Part shown: in pieces, positions 12,001 through 25,400 of the stretch
How the letters are laid out: each line of letters opens with the position of its first letter
Numbering within the stretch: position 1 is the stretch's first letter
Assembly: GCA_001600875.1 (NCBI GenBank)
Contig: BCLD01000006.1
Location: 580,300 to 644,299, forward strand
DNA length: 64,000 nucleotides
Direction: 5' to 3'
Source: Solicoccozyma terricola
Lineage: Eukaryota > Basidiomycota > Tremellomycetes > Filobasidiales > Piskurozymaceae
Notes under the pieces: generated by a model
What the model was told of the DNA's origin: nothing
Database searches by the model: none
The model's input: the letters and a program-made list of their open reading frames with translations, nothing else
Position numbers and translations under genes: made by a program

Positions 12001-15000
12001 CGACAAGGCGGCTTGAGCTCCCCGTCTGGTAACGAAGTCTTCGTTCGGAGCAGGCTCTTCGCCATTCGTAGGTGCGGCCGATTTCGGTGTTTTGACTGGC
12101 TTCTTCTTCCTATGCGTCACAATTCCTGTGGTGGGAGAGGCCGCCACCTGGGGGATGAATCCAGCATCCTGGCACAGAAAACTCGTCAGGTTTATGAGAA
12201 TCTTATTAGCTGCAGCAGGTGGCGCCGCATAATCAGGATCCACGCAAAGCTTGATCAGAGACGCGAGAGCCCTGGCAAATCGCCGTTGCACTAGTGTGTT
12301 CGTCTCAGACTAGAAGGATGGTGAAAATCCTTTGTCAGCAAATTCACCTGCAGCCAGTAAGATACTGCTAAACGCACCTTGACACCTCTCATTAGACTTT
12401 GAATCAGAGGGTTGAGTTTGGGGGGCAGAATCCGAGTCGCGACTACCGCGGCAGCGGCAGCAGCTAAGACACGAATGTCCATCGAAAGCTTTTCGATCTC
12501 ATGTCGTTCAAGGGTTGCTGCCAGATTTGCTAATCGAATTCCAATCTGCTCGTGTGAATTAGAACTCGGCTGACATGCCTCTAGCAGACCTCTGGCCGAC
12601 TCTATAGTGAAGGTTTTGGTGAACTTTGAGAGGGGACCACTTCCATTCGTTGTCGATACCGACTCTACCGCCAGCTCAAAAGACCGCTTGAGAGTCGAAT
12701 AGAGGTTAGCCGACTCGAAGTAGTGGGGCAGGCGAAAGCCATTTGCTAGAAGATCCATGAAAGCTCCCAATGCTCGTTCACCCTGATCAGTGATTCCGGT
12801 GGCAGTAAACTGCTGCTTTAAAAAGTCCTGGTCGGCGATGGCCTTCTCTTCCAAAAAGACGCCACAGAGAAATAGTTGATGGCCGCTGGTCGACACGGTG
12901 AAGTCATTCACAACACCCAATGCCATTTCCTAAATGTATCGCAGAAGATATTAGCCAGTGCTTATATGCGTCAAAAGTGCGGACCCACCGCATCCTGAGC
13001 GCGACACGATATTCGAGCAAGAGCAGTTACGGCCTCGATTCGATTGCGGATGACGACGTCAAGTGAGAGCAGTGATAGATCTCCAGCAACCATGCTCTTG
13101 TCAACGTCGTATGTGTCGGAAGTCTCGCTACGCCCTATCCGTAGCAGGAGAGCCGTCGGTAGAGGTCCATTCACTGGTGTCAAGGCCAGGGAGAACCAAT
13201 TGACGAAGTGTGGCAATACCTGCTCCTCGAAGGTACTGCCGCGCTCTTCCGCCGCTCGCAGTGCACTGTTCCATGCTCCAATTGTCACATCTCGCACGTC
13301 TGATCGCTCTTCAAGGATGAGGTTTTGATACAACATGCGCATGAGGCGGCTGTCTAGCCAATCCTTCCGCAGATCAGCGGCGTCTAGGAAAGCAGCGAGG
13401 GCCTTCACAGTGGCTAAGCGGACTCCAGTGATTGTGTGTCGAAAAAAGGGGAAAAGTAGGGGAATCATGCCAGCGAGGGAGTGGCCGCTGTCCTGACCCT
13501 CGCGCTTGACACCTGAAGCATAGAACTTGATCACGTGTGGCGATGACACCAGCCGACCTGAAAGTTTTAAGACGATCAGCACAGATCTCCAGCAAACTTG
13601 CAGATGACAGTACTCACTTAAAAGGTCCATGACCGAGGCAGTACTGCTACTCAGATCATCCTCGCCAGAATCTAAGCAAGACCATAGCACCTCAAGTAAG
13701 TGTTCCAGCTGATCTTGAGGAAGCTGGGATGGCAGCGATAAAGCTATTGGCAGCAGACAAGTAGCCGCAACACCTCGAACATCGTCATCCGCATCTCGTA
13801 GACTGTTCAGGCCGCTCACAATTAGCAGCAGATGGAGACTACACGAGATAATTCACACTCACCCAAGCATGGCCGCGTCAATAACTCGCTGCAGCAAGTC
13901 TTCTTCCACCTCTTCGATCTTTACATCAGCGTCTTGGTGAATATGAGTCTTCGTCACTTCCACTCCGGCGACGATATCCGGTCGGACGGCGACCTCATAC
14001 ATCAGCCCAAGCAGACCAGCATGTCGTACTTCCCAAGCATATCCAATTCGTTTACCATCGTCAGATACTGACCAAGGCTGGGCGATCATATCTATGAGGT
14101 AGGAATGTACCGTGGATACTGATTTCCGTGACATGAGCTTGAGAACGCTACCCAGAGCTTGAGCCGCGGCTTCTCGAACCGGCGCAACCACTTGATCTCC
14201 GACGAAATCGCCAAATCGGTCGAGGATGAGGGTTCTGAGAATGGCTTGAGCGACATGTAGCAGACATTGTTGACTGCGCAGGGAGTTCAAATCATGAGAG
14301 ACGCCTCTGACCGTACCGCATGCGCTTCCCTGTTGACGGAGGAGGTCACGCAGCGCCAAGGCAGCTCCATGACGAGACTCCCACCCGGGCGCTGCAAGCT
14401 GCTCCACCAGCCAGTCTAGAATGGCTTGCCAAGCCCACACTCCGGATGGAGGTGTGAGATCTTTGCCGACCCCTTTTGAGATGTTTACATTGCCACCCTT
14501 TTGTATATTCTGAGCGATCTTGGCCGCCGGATCGACGATAACCATTTCGGATTTGATGGCAATCTCTTGTTTGATGACAACACCGTTACTGGAAGCTTTT
14601 CCGAGTCTGAGATCTGGAGAGCTCGCTCGAGATGGGTTTGGTGTCTCTACGGTGTCTTTGGGTGATACAGCATGTCCTCCTCCACCTCGCATTCTAAAGA
14701 AGCCACGTTGTCCTGATATAAGCACAGGTCTCATAAAGATTCCCACCATTCCCCTACTCACTTGGCAGTTTCTTCGACCGCAGAATTGTACGATAATCCA
14801 GCCTTCATCTTCCTCTTCAAGACGTTGAGTTGCCTTGCACTGATGCCAGCGAATAGCGGGTCGTCTGCGATATTGGTCGGTCGGCTAGCGATGGTATCTG
14901 AAGCCGGTTTGGTAGGCGGACCGGATGATGACGTCGGACGAGAGACAGGGTTGGAGCTGTCTTCCCGTTTCATTCGTTTGGCTTTGCGTCCGGTGCTGTT

Positions 15001-15725
15001 TCCGACGCCATTCCCAGTGTCCTGAGGTGGTGTTGGTGTTGATAACGGCGAGAGCTGACGCTTCGCAGAGGACACTCTCGTCGGCTTGACGTCCTCCATA
15101 TCATCCAGCAATATATCTTGGTCACCTAGCATCAATTGATCTTTCAGACCGAGCTTGCTGAGAACTTCTTGCTTTGCTTGTTCATCGACACCATTCTTCC
15201 CGATAATTGAACCATATTCTCCTTCTCCCGTCGCAGCCAACTTCCGACCCGAGAGAACCAATTCCTCGACTCGCAACCTTTCAGGCCATCCTAGTTCATG
15301 TAAGGTCTCTCCGGAATCCTCGTTGATCTTCCCACCGAAAGATGATTTCCATTGCGGTACCGTTTCTGCGATTCTGTTGATCGCATCTACAGCCGCCAAC
15401 CTTGTATCCGTTGACTTACTTCCCAAATACGGCAGGACCCTAGTAGCGAATGTGACGATGTCGTTCCACCCTTTGTCGTAGATCTCACACCATGCTTCCG
15501 TCTGAGTAATGGAAGTGTTTGGCTCGTGTTCCGGGAGGGCACGACGAGCTACGCCAGCGAGTTGTTTTGCGGCTGTTTGACGGACGGAGGATGTGGAGCC
15601 AGTGTCAAGGAGCGTGATGAGACGGTCGAGTCTGGATAAGGGAGGGTAGTGAGAGCGTGTCAGTGGGCCTGGTGAGCAGATTCTGTGTCCATTTCCACGC
15701 CACCACCGACGTACCTGGATGTCAT
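9045..15725 (-). CDS. MOT1: TATA-binding-protein-associated ATPase Mot1 (BTAF1), Swi2/Snf2 family
   Basis: Mot1 uses ATP to strip TBP from promoter DNA and redistribute it. The first exon is only 11 nt (15715-15725, coding MTS plus two bases); exon 2 (14762-15631) continues RLDRLITLLDTGST, the canonical Mot1 N-terminus. About fifteen exons encode roughly 1,900 residues. The first 1,300 are helical HEAT-type repeats plus the Mot1 central insertion. The ATPase follows: Walker A DDMGLGKSLQTICILAS (near 11050-10930), Walker B variant DEGHIIKN, LSGTPIQNNVLELWNLFDF, then the helicase C lobe with [22 protein letters not shown] and MRLDGST. The DEGH rather than DEAH box is usual for Mot1. The last exon is joined by a phase-2 intron and ends LEDLPPESEYEGLSLDAF at 9045. 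An NLS-like RKAKRMKRE lies near 14960. The gene is divergent from the La-related gene. Confidence 0.95.
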
Positions 15726-16149
15726 AGCGAGGAGGAAGGGAAGTTGTGCACGACGGTCATGCAAGCGGGTGGTGTTGAATGTACCTCGAGGTCTGCATGA
15801 TCATGGCAGTGCGTAGTGAACCTAATACGGGTCTTGTGGAAGATGGATGTGAAGACGAAGGGGATGTCCTGCTGATCCTCTGCCATCCACGGCGACATAT
15901 ATACCAACGAGGACTTTGAGCAGAAAGGGGATTGAGGTGAAACCACGTGACCGTCGTCGTCGACCTAGATGTTCTAAATGGCCGTGGATGCCATCCATGA
16001 TCGTCTCACTCTCGCTGCTGTCAGTGCACGACCACGCACCTCATCACCGTTCCCTGAGGCCCCGAGTCCGTCCGCATACTCTGTGTGATGGCCTAGTGGG
16101 TCCACGAACACCGCACATCCCAACATCATTCTTTTACCACCACCAAACC
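15726..16149. promoter_or_regulatory. Divergent promoter region, MOT1 / La-related gene
   Basis: 424 bp separate the start codons of two genes transcribed away from each other, so both core promoters must lie here. The segment is C/T-rich on the plus strand toward 16100 with ACCATGG context at the La-related start. No clear TATA box was found. Confidence 0.5.
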
Positions 16150-17802
16150 ATGGCTCTCATCCCTCGCTCCGTCGCTCACAAACGTAGACGGACAGCATCG
16201 CATACCACCATCAAAGAAGATGCAGTTTCCCCCGTTGCATCCAGCATAACTATCCTTCGAGGCGACAACAAGGGACCGAAATTTGGAATCTCTCCAGCGG
16301 TAGATGATCAGCGCGACTTGGACACATTGGTTGATGCTGTGGCTTGGTGTTTTGGCGATGTGGGATGTGAGCTTGGAAATGGGAGTAATCGGATACGAAG
16401 GGAGATATCCGAGTGTCGATGTGAGTCGGGTAACCACCAGACTCGTCGTTACCTAGCAGACTGACCCGAGTTTAGTTATTTTATTTTATTCGTTTTACCA
16501 AACAGTCGTTCTCTTGCACGAAATACTCGCTCTCCTCTCCTCTCAATGGACAGTCATCCCATCTGTACCTCCCAGCCAACTGGTCAAAAACCTCCGTGAA
16601 ATACATGGTGACGAGCTGGAGATCAGGATCGCCGTTAAAGATTCTTCAAACGACGGTGGATATGAGATTCGAAGGAGGGAGAACAAGGTGGATGTTGAAA
16701 AGTGGTCGATTGCAAATGGAGTGTTGTTGGTGAGTCCAAGCTGGGGTCGTATTCGATATTGGAAAAGTATGTTAATCACACCCATGTTGATATCATAGGA
16801 GAGTATACCATCATCGCAGTCATCATTGACTGGCATCCATCACATCCTTCAAGTCCTTCTCCAAGACCAAACCGAACCGTCTTCTATCTCCTACATCTCA
16901 CCATACCTTCCTCAATCCTTCCTTCCTCCCACGCATTCCCCTCATCGTCTTCAAAACGCATGTATCGTCTATTTGCAGAACGAGAAAACGAAAACGACGT
17001 TGTTGGATGCGTTACCGTGGGTGGGTTCAGAGGTTGAAGATGATCAAATTGGAGATGAGAGTGGGAATGTGAGAAGGAAGCTGAGAAGGCAAGGATGTCG
17101 TGCTTTAGATCTGTGAGTTTTGATATCGAATCAAGTCTTCGACTGGTTATGGTGGGTGATGGTTATCTTATCTTTCTTATTGTTTCATATTCCAGAATGG
17201 AATGCGAGCGCAAGAAAAACGAATACCTTGAATATCAAAATAAGATCGACGAGCTTTTGAACCCCTTACCGCCTCCATCAGCTGTACGACCTGCACCATC
17301 GTCACGGAATATTTTCACGAACGGCCATTCCGCGACGACGACGACGACGACGACGACGATGACACCACGACCTGCAGCAACTCCCCAATACCCAAAGTCT
17401 TGCTTATTGTTAGCTCAAAACCTGCCTGAATCGACGAATAAAACGGCGTTGAAGGCTTTGTTCAATGGAGTGCTTGAAGGGGAAGACGAGGTCGATTACG
17501 TGGATTGGGATAAAGGAAAAGTCCATGTAAGTCGTGGATCTCTGCGGCTTGTTTTCACGTCGTCTGCGAAAGAAGCGCTCATGCGAAGATTCGGATTCGG
17601 ATTCGGACAGGCATTCATCCGTGTGGCGAGTGCAGCACAAGCGATGAGGATCAGCGATGCATTCCCCTTTGATGCTACCGCCGACCACAACAAGGTGCGA
17701 TGTGAGATTGTGTGCGGGACCCGTGAGGAGATATACTGGATGGGATTACCCGAGAAGATCCGAGTGGCAGCTGTAGAGAGGGAAGCGGGGAGGAGGATGT
17801 AG
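16150..17802 (+). CDS. La-related protein with RRM-like and C-terminal xRRM-like domains (LARP7/Pof8-like)
   Basis: Four exons (16150-16420, 16506-16729, 16799-17112, 17196-17802) join to 471 residues. Residues about 60-150 fit a divergent La-motif/winged helix ending ELEIRIAVKD...YEIRRREN. The next part (WSIANGVLLESIP, ACIVYLQNEKTKTTLL) fits an RRM beta-1/beta-3 pattern. After a charged linker (MECERKKNEYLEYQNKI), the last 150 residues begin KSCLLLAQNLPESTN. They carry a DYVDWDKGK turn and end REEIYWMGLPEKIR, like the helix-3 YW pattern of xRRMs that grip telomerase or 7SK RNA. Known: LARP7, p65 and Pof8/Lar7 assemble with telomerase or 7SK RNA. The assignment rests on architecture and short motifs, not strong identity; another RRM protein remains possible. 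A poly-Thr tract (ACG repeat, 17335-17360) sits in the linker. Confidence 0.5.
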
Positions 17803-18087
17803 CGATGTATGCATGTAATCCACGTCATTCGCCACTGAACGGGATGAGCCGGCCACACGTCATCCGACGGGGTTGGCGGGATGGAGGCGATGAGGAGCGA
17901 TGGACTGACACTACGCTGGCTATATCTCTTCGACGACGATCACCGAGAGCTTCACCCGTCCCCTCCATCTCCAGGTGTCTTGGATCGTTTCCGCTTACAT
18001 CCAGTCGTCGCAATTCTTATCAAAACGCAGGACGACATCGTTCCGGACAAGCTCAAGTATCCTATCTGATATCCCGGATTCGGCACC

Positions 18088-21000
18088 ATGTTCGTACTCG
18101 ACTCGTCCAGTAGCTTCCCCATATCCCTAGCTGACCCTACAATCCTACCTCGCTTCCCATCAGGTTCGGTAGCAATCGAGGTGTTGACCCAGAGGATGAG
18201 GAGTTCGGTCGTCGGAGTGCCCATGCGACTGGCTTGCACCAGCCGACTAGGCCGGTAGACAAGGAGAAGACAGAGGCGGAGTTGAGTCTTAATATCAAGA
18301 AGGCAACAAGTCCAGAGGAGACAGCTCCAAGTGAGTATCAGTTTCCCCCTGTTGACTTCTCATTATTTGAAACTAATCTTGATACCTGATGAACTAGAGC
18401 AAAAGCACGTTCGAAGTGAGATCTCCCCATTCATTTCACGGAAAAGGGGCCCTCCCAACTCACATCCTTGCCAACCCCTTCTCCACAGAATGTATCGTTT
18501 ATACCTGGGATTATCACTCGTCGCTTTCCGTCTGGAACGGCCTTCGTACTCAACCCATCCTGGCAGATGAAGTTCAGACATTCAAGAGTCTTATCCTGGT
18601 GCATAAACTGTTACAGGAGGGTCATCCGGTCGTGAGTCGGTGTGATTGCGTGTCGAGGTGAACTCGTTCGATCTGACTGAATGCCTCTTCGATTTGCAGA
18701 CTCTCAAAGAGGCTCACGCGCAGACCGGTTGGTTGGAGACTTGTGGGCGAACCGTATCTGCTGATGCATTGCGAGGTCAGTCCGGACTTCTTCTCCTAAT
18801 ACGCACAATCGAACAACTGATACATGAGAACAACGCACAGGTTATGCACCCCTTATTCGAGCATACGTCTCATTCATCTTGTCAAAATTGAGATTCCATC
18901 GTCATCATCCCGAATTCAATGGTCTATTCGAGTATGAGGAATATATCTCGTTGAAAAACATTGATGATCCGAATGAAGGGTGGGTAGTGGAGATGACCAT
19001 CTTCAACGAGGAGCTGGACGCTGATAGACCACTCCTTCTGATTAGTTACGAGACGATCACCGACCTCATGACTCTTCAAGATCAAATCGAAACCTTTCAA
19101 AAGCTCATCTTTGCTCATTTCAGAGGTTCAAACAACAATGAATGTCGTATCTCAGCGCTAGTCCCGCTCGTCAAGGAAAGTTATGGTATTTATAGATTCA
19201 TCACTAGTATGATGAGGGCTATGCATCGAAGTTTGTCGGAGTATTTCCCTTCTGGAGGTTTGGAGTACAAGAAGCTGATGTCGTCTGATTTGCACAGAGA
19301 TGGAGTCTATGGATGTGCTCCAACCGCTGAGAGACCGATACAACGCTCAGCATTACAACTTGCGCAAGTTCTATTACGAATGCTCAAATTTGAAATACCT
19401 TACCGGTCTCATAAATGTACCAAAGTTGGGCCAGGTGAGAACCGCTACTTTTCATCGAAGATCGTCCCAGACTCTCAACTTCATTGTCACTTCTCAACAG
19501 GAACCACCCAACTTGCTCGAAACGGGAGAATCTGCTCCGAGCATCCCTAAGCGTCCGGCTGCGAGCGCGAATACTCGCGCTGTTACTCCCCCCGCAGCAT
19601 CGCAATCTCCAGCCCCTACCCAGGGAGAAATTGAGGAGCAGCGCCGTATGCTCGAACAGTACGAGCGCAAACAGGCTGCTCTCGTTGCTCAGCGAGATGC
19701 CGAGCAGCGCAAGCAACAGGAAGAAAAGGAACTTCAGGAACGACAATTCGCAGAGCAGCAGCGTCAACAACAAGAGCGGGAAAGACTTGCTCAGGAACAG
19801 CTGCTCAGAGACCAAATGGCTCAACAATACAATCAACAACAGCAGGGTCAGTCCAATCAGATGGCTGCTCAGATGGAGAGGGAGATGTTGGCCATGCGAG
19901 GGCAATATGAGAGAGACCAAATGCTGCTGGAACAGTACGACCGAGTGAGTGACAATTACCAGTATACAAAGTCGATAATTTGCTTTGCTTATCATTCCCA
20001 CTCACAGCGTGTCAAAGCTCTTGAGGGAGAGTTGTCGATGATCGGTGCCAATGTCGGCGCTCAGATTAACTCCAAGGATGATCTGATCATGCAGCTTCAA
20101 AAGCAGATTGAGATCTGGAAGAACAAATACGAGGCACTCGCCAAGTTGTACTCCCAGCTACGGGGAGAACACCTCGACCTTCTTAATAAGAGCAAGGGCT
20201 TCCAGCTCAAGGCCAACTCAGCGCAGGAGGCCGTCGACAGGATGGAGCGCATGGAGAGGGATGTCAAGACAAAGAACCTTGAGCTCGCTGACATGATCCG
20301 AGAGAGGGATCGAGCTAGGTACGATATGGATCGGCTGAAGTCGGTGAGTCACCTTATGGAACTAGGGATCCTTCCCTCATAGGTGGCTGAATTTCTTTAT
20401 TCGCAGAGTCACAAAGAGGAGCTGGACCGCATCAAGCGAGACCTCATGTTCGCTAACGAGAGGGCTGAAGATGCTAGCCGCAACAAGAGCTCGGAGGTTA
20501 CGGGTATGCTTTCCAAGTACAACAGGCAGCTGACAGAACTCGAAGACTCCCTTCGTGTGAGTTCAACACTGACTTGGTTACAAGATACATGATTGAACTG
20601 GTCGCCTCATGTACACAGGCCAAGCAAATGCAAATCGATGAGTTGCTGCACAAGATTGATGCTAAGGATGGCGAGGTCCGTCGCATGACTGAAGAAAAGG
20701 AGCAGGAACTCCTCATCATGCAGGAGGGCATGGACAGCACTCTGCAAGAGTTGCAGAACATGCGTCTTGTAAGTTATTCAACAGGGAACATACCAAAGTC
20801 ACCCAGCGTCTAAAACCCTTCCTTTTTTCGACAGACCCACGGAGAGACCGACAACGCCTTCACTGCACAGGTTGACACTCTCATCCTCGACCACCGTAAA
20901 GAACTCAACGAAATCATCGGTAGGTGAACTTCTTCGCGGCGTCACCACATACAGTCTGTAACGTCGCTGCCTTTCACAGATTCTATACTCCAGGCCTGCG

Positions 21001-22275
21001 TTCAGAAGGTCGATGATGCAATATACGAGCTCGAGGCCCCTATGCAGACCGGGAACACAGCCGCCACCCCCGGGTACACTTTATCCATCATCGAGAAGGC
21101 GATGACCAACGCCACGGAATTTGCGTCCATCTTTAATCTCTTCATCGGCCGCAAGAAGGGAGGCGGTCATGTGGATGTTATCAAGGCGGCTAATGAATTC
21201 GCTCAGTCGCTCTCGGAAACAATCCTCAGTTCTAAGGGTATCACTCGACTCGCTCCCAACGACGAGGCTTCAGACAAGCTCATCCGAGTTGCGAAAACGG
21301 CTGGAGACGTCGGCCAGCGTTTCTTCCTCAATCTGCAGTCATACCGCCTCGAACTCGTCGGCCCAATGCAGAAGGAGGAGATTGCCCTTCGCAACAATGC
21401 CGAGTCTCGCGGTGCTCTGAGCAAGCTTTCCGAGACAGTTGAATCTCTCATTCCCAAGGGCACTACCACCTCTTTGTCCAAGGCCAACGGAGACATCGGA
21501 GATATTGTGCAGCAAGAGATGCAGAACGCGGCTCGTGCGATTGAAGCTGCTACTCAACGTCTTCGAAGCCTGATCGCTCGTCCCAAGGACAATTCAAAGT
21601 TCAGCGTTCTCGATGTTCAAGTTCACGATGCCATCTTGGAGGCTGCCCTAGCAATTACCAATGCTATCGGCAGACTGATCCAGGCAGCTACAACCTCGCA
21701 GCAGGAGATCGTCGCTGAGGGCAAGGGGTCAAGCACGACTCAACAGTTCTACAAGCGCAACAACAGATGGACCGAAGGACTGATCTCCGCCGCCAAAGCG
21801 GTCGCATTTGCTACCAATCTACTCATCGAGAGTGCTGACGGTGTCATCTCGGGCACTCACTCGCTCGAACAGCTTATTGTGTCATCGAATGAGGTATCAG
21901 CGGCTACCGCACAACTCGTGGCTGCCTCCAGGGTCAAGGCATCGCTCATGTCCAAGACTCAACAAAATCTCGAGCTCGCTGCCAAGGCAGTGACGGACGC
22001 ATGCAAGGCATTGGTTAGGCAGGTCAAGACGATCTCGTCACAGCCTACCGACGAAGATATCGTAGACTACAAGTCAATGGCGGCGCACGAGTTCAAGGTG
22101 CGAGAGATGGAGCAGCAGGTCGAGATTCTCAAGTTAGAAAAGGACCTGGGGGCGGCACGCAGACGACTGGGCGAGATGAGACGAGCTGGGTGCGTGTTCT
22201 GGATCTCATCCTCCACGCTGGTATCGCTGACTCGAGGTCTCCTTCTTTCACAGATATCACGAGGAGGCGGACTAA
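18088..22275 (+). CDS. SLA2: Endocytic adaptor Sla2/End4 (HIP1R family)
   Basis: Sla2 links clathrin-coated pits and PtdIns(4,5)P2 to actin. Exons join to an ANTH domain (AELSLNIKKATSPEETAPK, then KQKHVRKCIVYTWDYHSS, LRFHRHHPEFNGLFEYEEY, YGIYRFITSMMRAMHRK, LQPLRDRYNAQHYNLRKFY). A Gln/Glu-rich coiled coil follows (19620-20760), then the THATCH/I-LWEQ actin-binding module (FNLFIGRKKGGGHVD..., RWTEGLISAAKAVAFATN..., LELAAKAVTDACKALVRQV). The last exon adds GYHEEAD, with the stop at 22273-22275. One exon of the ANTH domain is just 18 nt (18398-18415). The 5' end is uncertain: the exon from 18164 has no in-frame ATG. A 17-nt exon starting with the ATG at 18088 and spliced at a weak GTCCAG donor would restore a frame, with a CTGAC branch site at about 18131; I adopt this with low confidence. 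Everything from 18164 on is firm. Confidence 0.92.
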
Positions 22276-22473
22276 AGAGGATGTCGTGGAGACGTGTTTC
22301 CAGCTTTGTAATGAGACCTTTGTACTATAAAACGGAACGTTTGGATCATCGACTTGACAACAAGACGAGGTGTATCTGACCATCCGTGGAGCATGCTACG
22401 TCTAAGATATATTGATCGTTGAGAAATACTACATACAATGTAGATGCATGCGGCAGGTCATGGCAAGGCATGG

Positions 22474-25400
22474 CTACTTGATTATAAGAAGCAGGATGCA
22501 CGTCCAGACTGCAAGAATTAAAAGCATGCTAAAGAGCCACTGTGACCACAGCCAAGCGATAGGCTTCCGAATGGGTGACGACAAAGTGACGATGACAAAG
22601 ATGGGCAATTGAAAGACCCAGTGAATGGCACGACCGCAAGCCTTGACTCCTCGCATGATTCCGAGAGCCAGGGTGATTATGGCCAGCAGGCCATTGACGA
22701 GATACCGCAATACGAAGTAGAACCAATTATCAGCGGATCTTCCGTTCGGCAACCGAAGGTCTTGGAGAGAATGTCTAAGACGGCGAATCTTGGCACCGGT
22801 CCCGTTTGCTGGCTCCATCAAGGCTTTGGCCTCAAATGACAATCGGTCCACTTCTTGTTGCACTGCGTCTTGCTCCATCGAGACTACCACCGATCGAGAC
22901 AGGTTCGCCTGGTATTGTGCTTGAAGTGCCGCCACCGTAGTCTCCAGCCTCGTCGTCGCATCGACAGACCGTCCATCATCCATCAGGAACATTGGGCGCT
23001 CTCGTCCGACAACAAATTGAGGTATTTGGTTGCTGGCGACGCTGACTGTCAGACGACGTCGGGCAGATCCAGACCCTTGTCTGGCTCGCCCGTTTCTCGT
23101 CCTGGCACTACTCTGACCCAGACGCAAAGGACTCAGTATGTCCGCCGCCTCCCTCGCGTCCGCTCCAGAATAGGAACGTGGCATTTCATGGCCAAGGGGC
23201 AGATTGGCAGGCAAAGAGCACGGCGACTTGAAGCCACTTGATGTGACGAGCGCCGAACATGCCATTTCGAAAGCGTGCCGGAAGTCGTGAAAAAACTGAG
23301 CTGTTGCTTCCTTTTCCTCAGCCACGTTAGCAAGCATGTCCGAAGCGTCTTGGAGATAGCTGTGTTGGAGGGAACAATCTTAGTATCTTCAGGTAGGCAT
23401 CCCGAGGTTTGGCTCACCGTTCTCTTTCTTCATACTTCTCCTTGAGTTCTTCTGATATCTCACAGCATATGGCCTCATTCTCCGTCAGATTCATGGGTTC
23501 CTCCTGTTGAATTACTTCCTCAGTTGTCTCTACGGATTCACTCCAGCCTTTGTTGTCGTCTGCGTAATCTATAGAGACAACTGGAGCGGAATTACCACGA
23601 CCAACGTCTAAATCGCTGTCCTGGCGACGCGTACGCGACCGGTCCAGGTGGAAAGGGTTGTGCCGGCGAATGCTGCTCTTAAGATGAAGCCTACGACGTT
23701 CGTTATCACCTCGGCCGACTTCGGTCGCACCGTAGTCATCTCGAGAATTGGATGGAGAGATCCCAGTATTCTTGGAGGTGGGGAACTCTGTATCGCTGCC
23801 TCCCAATGGGCTGGTGCCGGGAGGATTTCGAGGAGACGGCATCTCAGGTACAAGGTGGGACATATGACCTTCATATCCGACCTCTGGAGAAGCCGTTCGG
23901 GCACGAGAATATTGGGATGTCGATGGAGACTGGCGACTGAAGACCCCTTTCCGATGCGCAGACCACGTCTCGTCAAAGCCGTCTCCTTTCGTTTCGCTAT
24001 AGCCACTTTGGTCACCACGGGAAGGCTTCCCGTTTTGCCTATCCGAGAGCGGTGCCTGGTCCTGCCGCTCACTTCCAAGCGATCTAGACGAACCTGTCGA
24101 AACCCCACTTTGTCCGCGATATGGGTCACCAGGTATGCCACCGTGTGGACTCGTGGAAAGATTAACATTTCGGCGGCTTCCGTTGCTGGAACCATTGATG
24201 CTGCCAAATTCGCCAGTATTAGCTCGGCCGTCGTGCAAAGAGCTATAGCCGATCATACGACGTCTGATCAAGCTTTCTGGGAGGTCCACAGCAGGCGGGA
24301 TGAAGCGATCAACAGCACCATAGCAATCCTGGTAAGCCATGGTCTCAGCTGGCGATACCGACCATTCCACCAACGCCGGACTGGCTGGCCGAACCGCAAG
24401 ACTAGCAACCGCACGCGACAGCAGTAAAGCCGATCGTAATGGAGCACTGAAGGCTCCGGCCGGTGTGGATGACTTGAGTAGACCCCCTCTTCCAATTGGA
24501 TCAGAATCAAAGGAGCGGCGAGTTGCGGAGCTCACGAATTCTACCATTTGGCTGGATCGGTCCCATTCCTGCCGTCGAAGTTCCTCTGCAGCCACTTCTT
24601 TGCGCCATCTGATGACTCGGAGCGGATTGTGCTTGAGATATGCCTTACTAGACTGATCTTTCTTTGTGGTCAAAGAGCGATAGATGAGCTGATAGTAGGC
24701 CTGGAAGTGTGATCGGAGATGTGCAGCTTGTCCCTCAGCCATGGGATGTAGTGGCATTTCCAAACGGGCTATTTGTATCTTGTCTAATAGGGATAGAGCT
24801 CGCTAGTAAGCGTCCACTGCAGTCTAACGCAGTCAAATGCATTGATCACTTGCCTTGGGCTTTCGCCGTCTCCACCTTGTCTGCGTTAGTCTTGATTTGA
24901 GTCTGGATATCGGCGCTAACCTCGTCCGTGCTCTCCTTCCTCTTCTTCAGCGAGAAAATTCTAGCCACCCTGTGACCAGCACCTTCACGGTTTTGTCGTC
25001 CCAGCTCAGCTGCACCAGGTCTGTTACCCTCATTAAGCTGTAAATTTGGCTTCTCTGCCATATGCGGTATTATGCTGCCCCGATGAAGTGCTTCTCGCGA
25101 TTGTGTAATCTCTTCGATTTGACCCATGGATTTCTCCTCATCCGACGAAGACATGTCGTCCCTTGCTGGATGAGTGAAAGGCACATGACCACCTTGACTG
25201 CCAGCTCTCCGTCTTCGTGCTCTTGCAGCCTCCATTATACTCTCGTTACGCTGGCGATGTTCATCCAGGGTAGGACTAGGAATAAGGGGCGGGGGAGCCG
25301 TAACCATATAAGGATCGTTTATGCTCTCAGTCGCAGAGTGGTAAGGTGACCCGGAGTGTATCGACTGTCGTGGGGAAAAGGCGCGGGAATTTCGAGTGGA

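Noticed and set aside
17520..17545. GTAAGT inside the last exon of the La-related gene (about 17525) as an intron donor
   Set aside because: The frame reads through without a stop and the encoded sequence (VHVSRGSLRLVFTS) continues the xRRM-like pattern.
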